A stretch of DNA of 64,000 nucleotides from Aquila chrysaetos chrysaetos. Its lineage: Eukaryota > Chordata > Aves > Accipitriformes > Accipitridae. Where the stretch lies: positions 50,064,224 through 50,128,223 of the forward strand of contig NC_044004.1 in NCBI RefSeq assembly GCF_900496995.4, given 5' to 3'. This document shows positions 13,641 through 26,099 of the stretch, piece after piece. The notes beneath the pieces were generated by a model, which saw only the letters and a list, made by a program, of their open reading frames with translations, ran no database searches and was not told the DNA's origin. The first letter of the stretch is position 1; the number at the start of each line of letters is the position of its first letter. A program made the position numbers and the translations under genes.

Positions 13641-16600
13641 TTCAACCTAAAAAGTGACTGACTACTATGACACTCAGACTCCACCATTTACTTCTTGGTC
13701 TTTAATCAACTTGCAGTCCACAAAACAGCCTTTTCCTCAACTCTGTAGCAACTTAGTTTCTTTAACTGTTGTGGTGAAACCTTCACATAAGTCTTTGCTG
13801 TTCCTTCTATCCTGGAAGAGGGGGGTAGGAAGACGCTACAGAATTTTTTCTCCTCTTCTAGAATGACCATGGTACTCAGGTTTACCTTTGCACCCCTCGC
13901 TCAGCTTCATTGAGCAAGTGAAGCACAGAGTAGCAAAGCAACCAACCTGTTGCTTCCAAAGGAACAGTGAGATTAACAAGGGCAGGAAACTGAAGTACTC
14001 AGATACTCGCCCCTACCTGCACCTGAAGAAACATTACTACATTGTTAGAAGATGCCATCATCTTTCCCCCATAGCAACTTTGATCACTGGCTCCACTTCA
14101 GGCACTGCAAATGGATCAGGCAGACAAACTGAAACAGTTATTCTCACCGTAACTGAAACCTCTTCTCCTATTATAAAACTTGCATCAGCCATCACCACAA
14201 ATACTCATAAGATCAGACAACACTACATACGGATAATATCAACCCCACCTTGTGAGGGCACATATGACAATCACACACGGCTCAAGGAGTCCTGATAAGA
14301 AGTTCAGTTCTTTCAGGAAGAAATTTTTACAAAGTCTAGCCATGCAGACACAGCTCTGCATCGCATGCAATGGAACTGAATGCTGTAGTGCCTTGTCAGG
14401 AAAAAGAGACCCATAGAAACGGGACAGGAAAGAAGCAATTGGGTCAGCATTTCTTGAGAACTAATAGGTAGAAATTTGTTCACTTGCAGGAGCAGCAAAC
14501 AAGGGGTTTTTCCACAGTCCTGTACCTATAGAGTCAAATTCTGTTTCTTTATTAAATGAATTCCTGTACAAGAGACTGAGACCTTTCCTTTAAGCTGAGA
14601 GGGAATTGCACTATGCCCATGTTGTTGTTTGCTTTTGATCTGGTAAAGAAAAATTATAGGTACAATATCCATTGAATGTATCTGAATATTCTTGGCAGTG
14701 TTGTTAGTGAGATGATGAAATGGCAGAATTCTTTGTAAAAGTGATGCTTGAAGAAAGAAAAAGTAAAAAAGAATGAACAACAGTGTTTACTTCCTTAATG
14801 AAATTGTGGCAGAGCCTTGAGAAGAGTGCTGCTTTTCTTCAGTGGTTGTCTCTTATCAGCTGCTTCATCTGTTTGCTTTGTTTGTTTGTCTGTTAGCCTC
14901 AATTGTGATGTGCACTTGCTGCTTGACTGGCTAGATGACCTCAGCTACAATAGCTATGGGCAGTAAAAAAAAAAAGTCAGGAGTTTATAATGCCTTTCCT
15001 TTTTCTGAAATGCCAGCTCCAATTTGCCTAGAGCCAGTGGTTCAAATACATACAGCACATAATTACTCTTTAAAGAAGTGTTACAGTTGAGAGACAAGGA
15101 AAAGAACGCATTTAGAAAGGGGAGGGAGCTATTCCCGTGAAAGTTGCTTCTTTCAGTTCCCACTGGGAAACAATAAAAATTTCACTTCTCCATAACTGGC
15201 ATTGCTCAAAGATGCAGATGCTGAGCATCTTGTAAATTAAGCCCTACTTCTTTAGTCCACCAGATATTCAAGCATCTAGTGTCCCCAGCTCACCTCATTA
15301 TGTACAGCCACTACAGCACCTGAAACTGCCTGTCACACCACTGTTATACCATATCTCATTTCTTTAACTTTTTTTTTTTTTTTTTAACTGTAATAAGGCT
15401 CATTTGGGTGAGTAGTGGTTTGTACTCAAGCAGTTAAATGAAATTTAAGATTGTAACAAAACCTATGATGCATCAGAGCTGGCATTCATAACAAACACTG
15501 TTTAACAGGAACATTATTATTTATGGGGAAAATGGTTCTGAAAATAAACTCCTACGCATGTTTAATGTCTTCTTCCCTTTATTTTTATTCTATGCAGCAG
15601 AAAGGATTTAGAAAAACAACACAACCCAAAACAATGAAAAACGACTTGATGCCCTGTAATGACTAACTATATGCAAAATTGCTTTAAAAAAAAAATCAGT
15701 TCAAGAGTTCTTCAATCTACTGTATATCAATAGATAAAACATGACAAAAATGTTCATTCAGAGGAATCTTAAATTAAATTTCAATCTAATAAAGGCCATT
15801 TGTCTTCTCAATGACTCATATCCAGGAAAGGAGAAAACATAATGTAAATTCTTTTCGTCACGACCCCTTTTTCATTTCTTATTTGCTGATGTATATCAGA
15901 TTATTGAATTTTAGAAAATGATGAGGAAAAGATTTGGCAAGTGCTTCACTCTGCAAACTTTCATTATTTTTTAAAAATTATCATATTTGAATATGCTTAA
16001 GTTTCAAATAAAGTTGAAGTGTTTCTTTATTTAAGCCATTTTAGCTTTTAAAGTTAACTGAAAGACACCTGTGAAGCCCAACCTAGGCTGTATTTTTATT
16101 CTTTGTCCCATAAAACTGCAATTATGTGCCTACAGGTCACCCCAGAAACTACAAATTGCTCTTTTATAGAACAAGGCAGATGTGGAGAGGTATGGAGTAC
16201 CGCATTGCTTTTAAGAGGAGACACATATCCAGAGCATAAGCCTTGATCCCTAGTTCTCCCATAGACAAGTGTTCCCCTATACTTCAGTACACAGTGGAAC
16301 TGTAGAGTGTGAGCTCCTTGGATATGGGACTGGAAATACTTTCTTTGGCTGTCGATCACCACAGAAACCAGAATCTGCTTCACGTACACATTGCTAATCA
16401 TAAAGAACCCAGCATGGCTAAAGATATTACAACAAGTTTCTGAAGTTTTAGCAACAGGAATGTCAGGCACTTCTATTGCACATTACTTTGTTTACATGAG
16501 AAAAAATGGCACTTATTTGGACATCCCGTTTACAGTCTGCAAAAACCCACAGCCATCCTTTTGAAACTAACATCTGATAAAAACAGATAACTTTTCTACT

Positions 16601-18162
16601 GTTCAACTTGATAGTACCATTATGTGAAAAACTGCAATATACTGAGTAGAGATTTTAAATTATGTTTCTCATGGTAAGTAAAAGGAAAAAGTGAACAATT
16701 AACGTGACAGTACAAAATGCCAGGCATCATTCAACCTCCTCAAACCTGCCTTGACAACATATAAAAGCCAAAAGCTATATTTAGGTCTATGTCACAATAG
16801 CCTCTTCCCCATAAATCCCTGATTTATTTTTATTACTCCAGGGGATAGAGTGCATTTTGCCAAGGGAATTGCCCCAGTCAATAAGTACCTCTTCATAAAC
16901 GGGCACTACCAGTCAAGAGTGAACACCAGGTTGGAGGGCTGGGTGGGTGGGTGTGTGAGTTGCTCTAGTCAGACATACCAATTCAGTTTCAGTTGAGCCT
17001 CACCTGCAATTTACAGCTACTCTTCCTTCTCAAAAGTCTTCAGAGGGGTAAGCATGATACATGTGCTTTCCTGTCCCCATGATACAAATAAGTGGATTTA
17101 AAAAAAAAAAAAAAAACAAAAAAAACAAAAAAACCAACCTTTTTTGCACTAGCAGGTAGTTAGCATTAAATGGTAGAAACACCTCACCAAAGACTATTAT
17201 CACAAAAGAAAAGCAAGATACTTATCAGAGATGTTATCATGAAGTCTGAAAATTATTTTGTGCTACTCTTGACTAGACCTAAAGCTTGTTTCCACAGTTC
17301 ATGCCAGCACGATACACACACACCTAGATATGCATGCCAATTTTGAACAATGTGTATGCATGTTGATACATGTTAATGTACTGACATATTCACATGCTCT
17401 CTCAAACACATACACACATACTATATACAAGAAAACCATGAGGAATTGATAGGGGAAACTTCATACAGTCATTCAGTATGGCATGGAGACTACCACATTG
17501 AAGACTATCAATCAGTTGCAGAGTGATTTTTTTTTTTTTTTTAAACAGGATATTTTAACACAAAAGCATCTAAAATTACTCAGTTTTACCAGAAAAGAAC
17601 ATTTTGGTAGAATAGCTTATGATTCCTGGGGAATCTGGATAAGCTACATCCACTTGAAGGTTTGCCAATACTGTTGCATTTCAGCAGCGATGCTAAGATA
17701 TGTAGGGAGGCAACTATTTTCCACAGTGAAATGCCAGGCTGAAAAGCACATTCTGTGCGGAGCACCGCACAAGCCAGAAAGGCTCCTTATGAATCCACTA
17801 TTCAGATTCCACACTAAATACTGTAAAAACAGAACTGAAAAATTATAAAAGTAAGTTGAAAATATATATTACCAGCTTTGACTATTTCAAAGGCCCTCAA
17901 TTCAGTCTTTGGGTTATGGGGTGGGAGGTTTGGTTTCAGGTTTTTTGCATGCAAGCACAGGTTTCTTTGGCAGCAAATATTTTGGGCATATTAGGATATT
18001 AACTACTTAACTTGTGAGGTATCTTAATGCTATATAAGGTGTCCAGTTAATCTAACTTGCAAAACTGCCAATTGCAGTTAGGCCTATCACAAAATAAATT
18101 TTCAAAATCAAATCAATAATGAACTATGGATAAAACTACACATTCATCAATACGGAATTTAA
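13641..18162. other. Intergenic, no gene seen
   Basis: This is AT-rich sequence with no convincing exon. T runs lie at 15369-15385 (17 T) and 17527-17542 (16 T). An A-rich tract at 17100-17136 begins with 17 A, and a short GGGT/GT-rich stretch lies near 16940-16960. A 124-codon open frame on the minus strand (16470 to 16096) shows no recognisable domain and I do not call it. Confidence 0.6.
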
Positions 18163-18167
18163 CCTAC

Positions 18168-18748
18168 TGTCATGGTTTAACTCCAGCCAGCAACTAAGCA
18201 CCACATAGCCACTCCCTCCCTCCCTCCCTCCCTCCCCACCCCAGTGGGTTGGGGAAGAGAATCAAAACCAATTAAAACTCATGGGTCAAGATAAGAACAG
18301 TTTAATAATCGAAATAAAGAATAAAAAATAATAATAAAGATGAAAAGGAAGATAACAAAGGAATGAAACGTAACCCAAGAAAGACAAGTGATGCACAATG
18401 CAATTGCTCACTACCTGCTGACCTATGCTCAGCCAGTCCCCGAGCAGCGATCTGCCCCTCCCAGCCAATTCCCCCCAGTTTATATACTGGGCAGGATGTC
18501 ACATGGTATAGAATATCCCTTTGGCCAGTTTGGGTCAACTATCCTGGCTGTGTCCCCTCCCAATTTCTTGTGCCTCTCCAGCCTTTTTGAGCACGAGAAG
18601 CTGAAAAATCCTTGACTTAGTCTAAACACTACTTAGCAACAACTGAAAACATCAGTGTGTTATCAACATTATTCTCACACTAAATCAAAACCACATTATA
18701 CCAGCTACTAGGAAGAAAATGAATTCTATCCCAGCTGAAACCAGGACA
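18168..18748 (-). mobile_element. Solo LTR of an endogenous retrovirus (ERVL-like)
   Basis: The element is 581 bp long. On the plus strand it begins TGTCATGG and ends CAGGACA, so it has the TG...CA ends of a retroviral LTR. It is flanked by a perfect 5-bp direct repeat, CCTAC, at 18163-18167 and 18749-18753. Promoter and polyadenylation signals fall on the minus strand: TATATAA at 18486-18480 and ATTAAA at 18306-18301, placed as expected for U3-R-U5. The sequence is very close to an LTR family I recognise from many neoavian genomes, and the 5-bp duplication fits an ERVL-type or related lineage. No internal viral genes are present, so it is a solo LTR formed by recombination between two LTRs. 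Short open frames within it are not genes. Confidence 0.9.
18213..18237 (+). repeat. CCCT microsatellite within the LTR
   Basis: About six CCCT units lie in the part of the LTR that is U5 on the minus strand. Related LTR copies, as I recall them, have a C-rich stretch at this point, so this is probably a local expansion of it. Confidence 0.8.
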
Positions 18749-18753
18749 CCTAC

Positions 18754-19239
18754 CTCACATTTATAATCCTTAAAGAGATAGTTGGCATGTGCCTTTCCTA
18801 TGAATATTGACAAGTCGGAGGGAAAACACTGTTACAAGATTTTATGGTTAATACTATGACAGATGATTTTGACTGATAAATCAAGTTCTAGACAGGAGAT
18901 CTACCTGTTTTTCCACCTGCTTCCTACCACATCCTGTAACATGTCACATCTTTCTGCCTCAGAAGGGACATAGCCACTCACCTCACAAAGTACTGTGAAA
19001 CAGAATCAGTTTATAAACATCATATAATCTAGACAGTATCAATGTAAGTGGAAGACATTCAGTACCTTGCAATATGTGGTAGTGCCTTACAGGATCAAAC
19101 CTAACCGTACAGCTCTTTGAAGATCACATACATGGTGACCAAATGTAAATTTTGCCCTCAAATAGACTACCTTTAAAACTTAAAAGGGAAGTGTGACATA
19201 TACGTACTAATATTAGTCAAATCATCACCTATGCCACTG
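18754..19239. other. Intergenic, no gene seen
   Basis: This is AT-rich sequence. A roughly 40-bp stretch at about 19100-19140, containing 'ctctttgaagatcacataca', resembles one at about 19715-19760 on the other side of the CR1 fragment. I see no coding potential. Confidence 0.5.
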
Positions 19240-19640
19240 GTTTACAGAATAGCAATCATGGTAAGATCTCCAGATTTTCAAATGATACTAAAATTAGAGT
19301 CAGAGCAAATAATAAAGACTAATACAATCAGATTCCAAAGGATTTGGATCATTTAGGTAATTAGGCCAGCAGATGGCAAATGCAGTGCAGTGTAGAAAAA
19401 TGTAAAATAATTGGTCTGGGAATATGTGCTAAATGGAACAATCATATAGCATGGTGATTAAGAAAAAGCATTATTTGTGGGGAAAAAATTAAACCATTCA
19501 GAGAGAGAGACTATGGCAACGTATTAGCAAATAAAAAAAAAAGGAAATGGTAAAAGGCATTTATTAGAACCTACCAGGTATAATGTATGTGAACTATTTT
19601 TACAGTCAAGAGATCCAGCCAGGAAATGGTTTAATTAGGT
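19240..19640 (+). mobile_element. Degenerate CR1 LINE fragment
   Basis: The plus strand follows the 3' part of the CR1 reverse-transcriptase ORF. 'ttttcaaatgatactaaa' near 19275 corresponds to the FADDTK region. 'gcagatggcaaatgcag' followed by 'tgtagaaaaatgtaaaataat' near 19370-19410 matches the stretch before the usual LHLG motif. An A-rich stretch near 19525-19560 resembles the block coding for AKKAN/KMLG. Stops and frameshifts break every frame, so it is a dead fragment. Ends are approximate. Confidence 0.55.
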
Positions 19641-22600
19641 AACAGGACCAACTAGCATGAAAATGTTAGTATAAGCAGAAGCATTCCACACCTTACAGGA
19701 TGTGTTTGGCATCACATAGTATCAAATCCAAAGTCAGTAAAGTTCTTTGAAGATCAAATACACTAGGATATAACTAAGGCCTTTTGAAGTTTAAAGCCAC
19801 AAACAAAAACAAGCCTAGATAAAGTGAGAAACACTAACCTACCTGATTAATAGTCAATATCTCAATGAAGAAGCAACTTAGTCTTCTCAGTCTCCCCAGT
19901 GGAGTGGTTGGGTTTTGTCTGTGACACCAAAAATGCAAGTTCCTCATCTAAACTAGGCAGACCAAGGACTCTCAACACAGTTCTAATGACTACACTAGCA
20001 GCTGTTCTAGAGTGAGTTTCCCAATTCTGTTCTAAAGCAAAGGTTCCTTTCCTAATACAAATTTCTTTTAAAAGGCTGAAAATTTAATTTTTGTTAAAAC
20101 TTGGAAAATTCACAACCAGCTGCACTAGTTATATACATCATGGATCACCATGGCACAAAAATAATTCACGTAGAAATAAAACCTCGGTTCTAAGCACTGT
20201 GTTGTCTAAAAAAAGATATAATACAACAAACAATAACAGCAACAAAGAGTAATCAGATCTGGGATGCAGCTATGTAGAAGCATTGCAGGGTTGTCAGTTC
20301 TGGTACAAACCAGTCCTTTTAAAAATTAATACAATACAAATGCAAAGATGAAAGGCTAAGCTAAAAAGAAAGATTTGTGGAACACTGACAAATAGGCACT
20401 GCTACACTTAAAGGATGTTATTACATATGACCACTGACATTTTAGGACAATGAAAGTTATGAGGAAAAGTACAGGCAGTCATGGCCAATTTTCACTGGAA
20501 AAGATGACATGGAGATGTGACAAAATACAGATTTTTCATAACTACTGTCTGTTGTTAGTTATTTTCCACACTACTAGAAGGCAACATCTGCAATTAAAAA
20601 AAAAAAGTCAATCTGTTTGTGCCATCAGACATATTCAGAGGTCCACAAAATTGGAGCAGGATTCAAGTCCAAAACTTTAAAGTTACAGAATAGGAAACAA
20701 AATAGGAAAACAGCAGAAGGGCTGTAAAAAGCAGACAGGTGGGATTAAGATATCAATAAGTATTAAAAAGCACATTCCTAATCCTAAAATATCATTAGGT
20801 CTTGTAATAAAACAGCAAAGTTCTTCCCTTACACCATTAATTTCCTTTTTCATCTTAACCTGCTAACTTTATTTTGTGCTGGAGCTATCATATGGAAGTG
20901 CTTTGAGTGCTTTTCTCTGATTGCACTGGCAGAGTTATATGAACCATTACCTATCATTACATTTATTTCAAACCTGTCAGTTCTTCCTCTTTGTAGCCAA
21001 CAAGCTGTAAGAAGGGAAAAAATGCAGTCGCTATCAGAGAATAAAACCACCCATACAAAAATGAGCTGAAAGAAGCATGTGAACAAAGGAGAAAGGAGGG
21101 TGAAGAAAGGGAGAGATAAGAGACTTGATAAATCTGCTCTCACTCTCTCTGCAAAGGACATTCTACTTTCCTGCTATTTAAAATAAATAAATAAATAAAC
21201 CCCACAACACTAACATACAATGCATGCTGGAGCTGGCTTCTGCCCATGACTCTCCTTTCTTCTGCCACACCTTGTACTTAAAATACCTCAAACATTCCAC
21301 AAATATTATGCAAATAAAAATAATATTGATACCACTGCCTCATGCATGGAAAAATGTACATAAACGGAGCTTGAGTACATGAGAGAAGATGCACTTCCTT
21401 CAAAGCTGTGTGTATCTGATGAGGTGCTTTTCAGTAAATACTTCATGAGCCACACAATGAACTGTGAGCAATTAATGTTAATTACGTGGCCCCCTGTAAC
21501 TATAGCGCTGCCAGTGACGCGTTAGTGACCTCAAAACGCACTTGGATTTGGAACTTTTTTCCCCCCGGGTGAGTGCCAGGCTGCCTTACCTCTGTGCAGC
21601 TGTGGCATGCTCCTGCTGCTACTGCACATGTATGGAATGCCATTCCCATTTGCAGTAACATGCACTGTTCACCAAACACTGAAGGAAGGTAACCATTATA
21701 CAAGAGCATTGCAGATACAGCTCAGAGACTGAAACATGCCAGTAAGCTTTGATTTGTCTGCTTGAAACATCCAGAGAAGCTACACGTAACTGCAAAATGA
21801 TGGCGTACTGACAGGCAGACCATCATGAAGGCAACCAAGTTAATGCAGCAGAAACACATTCCAGAAGCTTATTTATCACACTCAATGCCCCGGGTTAGTA
21901 GCAAGTCTGCCTCTTAACATCTCAAAAATAAATAAGGATGAAAAAACAAATACAAACTTTAAAGAGTCAAATCCGCTTCCCCCTACTGCCCAGTGTGACA
22001 CCATGGAGCTAATGCCAGGAACTATGGTGTCCTACTGTCTCTCAGTAAGTACTTTATAAGGAGGCAAAGGAATACAAAAGATCAGTTATCCCTGTACTCT
22101 GGAAATATAATGGAAGCCACTGGAAATGTCCAGAGGAATTAATGCAATGAAGTCACAAACAGACAGCTGAAGTCATAGTCAATCCTAACTTGGCCATTAT
22201 CTACAGACTGAACTGCAAACGTTCATCTCGCATACGAATACAAGATAAAAGAAATCCAACAGAGGGACAGAATGACATGTAAGTATCCTTTGAAAGCAAA
22301 GGCCTCTGGAAAATACTAGATATTCAATCAAATTGAATTAACTGACAACAAATGCTGAAGTTTAGTAGAGTGTCTGACAACTTTTATCTCCAAAGCTATC
22401 CAAAAAAGAAGATGGAAGTATTTGGGATACATGTTAAAGAATGAAGCCAGAGCATCTCCTGTGGCAAGCATGTTATTGGGCAGCTGGAAGAAACTAAAGG
22501 GCTGGCTCAAGGAACCTCTCAAAGAAAGGAACAGACAGAAAACTTACGGGACTTAACAACAAAGGATGCGCAAAGAGTGGCAGAACACATACAGGGATTG

Positions 22601-25005
22601 CTGGCCGCAGCTGATACCCCAAAGGTCATTTGATAGCACAGAAAGGATTCAGATTCAGAAGCAGACTTCCCATCTTGTTTTGAAAATATACCCAAGCTCT
22701 ATAGCCTACATATATGCTACTAATTTTACTATTTTACTAATACTTCAAAACAACAAAACCTAATCTGTACACATGCAGATAATATTTTTCCTCAAGGTTG
22801 TTTTTTGCTTGTAGGACCTCTTCTTTCCTTCCATCTCTCTTGAATGACCTAGTGAAGTTAAAACACAAGACTCAAATCAGTTTAGACTTCTGATTTTGGC
22901 GGGATTAAGGACAGGTAAAGATATTTCCAGTGCTTTTCCAGGATCTAGCTAACAGCAGAGTCAAGAATGCTAAGATACGGGGAGCTTTCTGTGACTGTGA
23001 TAGAGAGAAGCTCAAAGAAAAGCTGTTCCAAGAGCACATATGGTGCAAGAAAAAGTCTGAAGAATAAAGTAGTAGCGTAAAGCAGAAAATAGTTGTGATG
23101 ATGGCAGTATACATTTCTTGCAGCTAATATGCAGCTTGTCACAGTCCCTAAAAATCACAGGTTAGTACGTATGAAACCTAGAATGTAATAATGACATCGT
23201 GCATTCCAGCCAAAACAGAATTCACATTTGAATTCTATTTTCCTTTCAATACATGAATATGTTCACTGAATGCTACAGACTGAGTGCAAAAGACCCAGAT
23301 AAGATCAGGTATTTTTATTTAAAAAAGAAAAGAAAAGGAAAAAAAAAAATCTATTTTGGTGCTTGGATCTAGAAGTAATCAGTGAGAGATGAAAAAAACA
23401 TACCCAATGCAGAGGCACAAAGGAAAAGACCTTGGAGAAAAAAAGAGAGAATGGAGAAAGAGGAGAGAGGAAGAAAAGGAACCCCAAAAGCAGGAAGAAG
23501 TCTGCAAATTGCACTGCAATGACAACAGTGTCATTTGTTCATATTAGGCTTTGATACATGTGAAATTCTGAACACAGCCAGAGCAAAATGCAGCCTGCTA
23601 CAAAAAAAATTGAAATCTTTAATTTCCAGATAAAGGTCCAGATATAGCAAACATATCAAGCTATTGTCTGCTGCATTACATACAGTCAGAATACATCAAG
23701 TTGTCTTATTATTATCATTATTTCATTTGAATTACAATTGCACCCATAGTCCAGGGGATAATTTCCAGATTTCATCAGTGCTTCAGAGGATTCAGAATCT
23801 AAAACAGCAAGCAGTATACACAGGAGGAATGGGGGAATATTAAAGCATACCCTTTCAAACAGCAAGTGTCGGCTTCTTCCACCAGCAATCTATCTAGCCA
23901 AAAAATGAGACCTCTCTAGTACAAGACTTGCATTATCCCAGGCTTGGTGAAAATCCATCATCTATTCATAAATGCCCCCCTTTAAAGAACTGCATACTGG
24001 GGAAACAAGAACCGATTCAAATTCTAATAAGGCTCTACTGAGTAGATTTGTACTCTCATCATGCATGATCATGAAACTGAAGCATCTGATAGACACACAC
24101 CTAACATTATGAACTTAAAGGAGAGCATGAGACTAGTCAGCAACCAAGGAATATACTTTCCAGAAGTGCTCCATTTCATAGGGTTCCATTAAGTGGCACA
24201 TTTGCAGCTGCAACACACACTTGCACTTTCTCTTGCAGTCTGCAAAATGGGATAATGCTGGCTGACAGACAGCAATCAAATTCACTAGCTGTTTCTGGCA
24301 TTTGGGCTCATACAGAAGCAGAGATACTAAAATGCTGCCTTGCAATCAGAAGGGAAAGCCCAAAATGCAATGGGTGCAAGTGAATAGAACAAGTGTTTCT
24401 TTCAGTGCGCGCCATTTGAAAAGTATGCACCAAGTCCTTCCAACAATTTGACCTGTTTGAAGACAGCGTTGTAGCAAAGTTCCTAATGAGTCCAGGGAGC
24501 ACAAATCATGCACATGGTGCTTCTCTGCTATACCCACGAATTTACAGGTGGAATGCTAAGCGAGAAAAAACATCAGTCAGATGGACTTAACTTCTCTTCT
24601 GCTGACTCTATTCTCTGGGAGGTTTGCAAACACAGCATGCAAAGAAGTGGTTTATGGCTGGAAAAGAAAGCCATAGTCATAAGTGTTGTCCCCTATAGTT
24701 AGTATTACCATGGTGCCTGTACAACTCAGGCTACTCTCTTAAGCACTGTATGAACAAAGATGAAGGAGGAAAAGAAAAGAAAAGTCCACTACCACAAATT
24801 GAATAAGAGACAGCAGATGGCAAAAGGGGAAAACAAAAGGAAACAATGGGATAACATTGGTCAGTATGAAGAATAGTGGTCTCAGCAACACACAGCTGCT
24901 TACCTGGTAGTAAAGTTTTGTAGGCACCACAAATAAACTTTTTAGAAGGGCTTTGAAGGAGGATAGTTTGCAGCTCTGCACCTGCCATGAAATAAATCAT
25001 AGCAT
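19641..25005. other. Intergenic, no gene seen
   Basis: I find no exon I can support. An AAAT microsatellite lies at 21178-21199 and purine-rich sequence at about 23310-23480. Short minus-strand open frames in the purine-rich part encode low-complexity Phe/Leu/Ser-rich peptides, a by-product of A/G-rich DNA and not genes. Confidence 0.6.
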
Positions 25006-25009
25006 AAAA

Positions 25010-25480
25010 AAAAGTGTTAAGAGTTTTTTAAGTGGATTATGGTGATTGGCAACTGAAGGCAGAAAGAAATGTTATAATAATGCAGGAGATGTGATAGGTG
25101 GGAGAGAATAAAGAGCCTTGAAAACAAAAGACAAACATCTTGCATTTAATGTGACAGGTTAGATGGAGCTAGTTGATGAAGTCAAGGAAAGAAGTGACAG
25201 AGGTCATACTGAGAGCTAAGGAAATTCTCTTTAGAGCAGCAATTATCATTGACACAAGTGGGTCAAAACTGCATTGCCAAGGCTAGGAGAAAGGTTGCTG
25301 GCATAATTAAGGGATACAAGAGAAAAGTATGAGGATGGCTGGAAGGGAAGACTAAGGCTTCTGTTTCAGCTATATTGAGCTTCAGCAGGTGCACAGACAG
25401 GCCCAGATAAGAGACACGCCAAGATTTTAGTTTCATCAGGGAAGCTGTAGAATACTTCTGTATCTTGTCAGCATCCAGAA
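25010..25480 (-). mobile_element. Probable ancient L2-like LINE relic
   Basis: Translated on the minus strand, short stretches resemble the 3' part of L2-clade reverse transcriptase. 'LKLNIAETEAL' is encoded around 25400-25370 (family pattern LKLNMSKTELL). Further downstream on that strand, around 25150-25100, 'CKMFVFCFQGSLFSP' resembles the 'FKALHSLAPPYL' region. The two blocks appear in the family order with roughly the expected spacing. Frames are broken by stops, so this is a fossil copy. Ends are approximate, and a CR1-clade origin is also possible. Confidence 0.45.
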
Positions 25481-26050
25481 GGTATATGCACTTTTATGCA
25501 GAAATCAGATCTTCAAAAGATGAGATTCTGAAAGACAGAGGACCAAAAAGAGTGAAGCTTTTGGAGATTATGGATATGAATTAAGATGGTTTTGAAAGGA
25601 CAGGATGAAGATTCAGGAGGTACAAGAAAAGAATTCAGCGCATTCTACGACTACATAAAAGCCATGACAACACACTTAGCAAAGGGAATGCCAGTTGTTG
25701 ATCCTTATTATTTCTTTGTCTGTGTGAGCCTCACTGTTAGTCTGCATACACGTATGCATGTGCATTAAAAAACAAAGAGAAAGTAGAACCTCAACTAACA
25801 GACTGCTAACTCTTGACTGAGAAGGGAATCTAGTAACCACTGCAGGGAAAGTGCAAAAGCCTCACCAAACTAAACTAAAGACTATAGATAATGCACTCTG
25901 CTTGTCAATATTAAAACTGTTTTCTAACTAGATTAGTAAAAAAAAAAAAAAAAAAAAAAAACAAACCACAAAAAACACAACACATACAAAGGAAAAAGAG
26001 TTAAGTGTCACTTGCCAGTTTCCTACATCCTAGATCTCTTACATGGGCTT
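25481..26050. other. Intergenic, no gene seen
   Basis: The first roughly 100 bases may continue the LINE relic to the left. A run of 24 A at 25938-25961 is followed by an A/C-rich stretch. I see no coding exon. Confidence 0.5.
25938..25961 (+). repeat. Poly-A tract (A24)
   Basis: Twenty-four consecutive A are followed by an imperfect A/C-rich tail. No retrotransposed body is recognisable next to it. Confidence 0.9.
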
Positions 26051-26099
26051 TATAGAATCACAGAATGGTTTCTCTTGGAAGAGACCTTTAAAGGTCATC
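26051..26099 (-). mobile_element. CR1 LINE 3' end, part 1 (split by an LTR)
   Basis: On the plus strand the stretch reads 'tatagaatcacagaatgg' and continues through 'ttggaagagacctttaaaggtcatc'. This is the reverse complement of the avian CR1 3' terminus, whose tail is built of ATTCTATG-type units. The element therefore lies on the minus strand with its 3' tail at the left. Its continuation resumes after the inserted LTR at 27103. Confidence 0.9.

Larger units (their letters stand above)
18163..18753. repeat. Target-site duplication CCTAC flanking the solo LTR
   Basis: CCTAC occurs at 18163-18167 and again at 18749-18753, immediately outside the LTR ends. This marks the integration site exactly and shows no local rearrangement since insertion. 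Confidence 0.9.

Noticed and set aside
16096-16470. A 124-codon minus-strand open frame.
   Set aside because: No domain or homology recognised, no splice or promoter context, and AT-rich surroundings.
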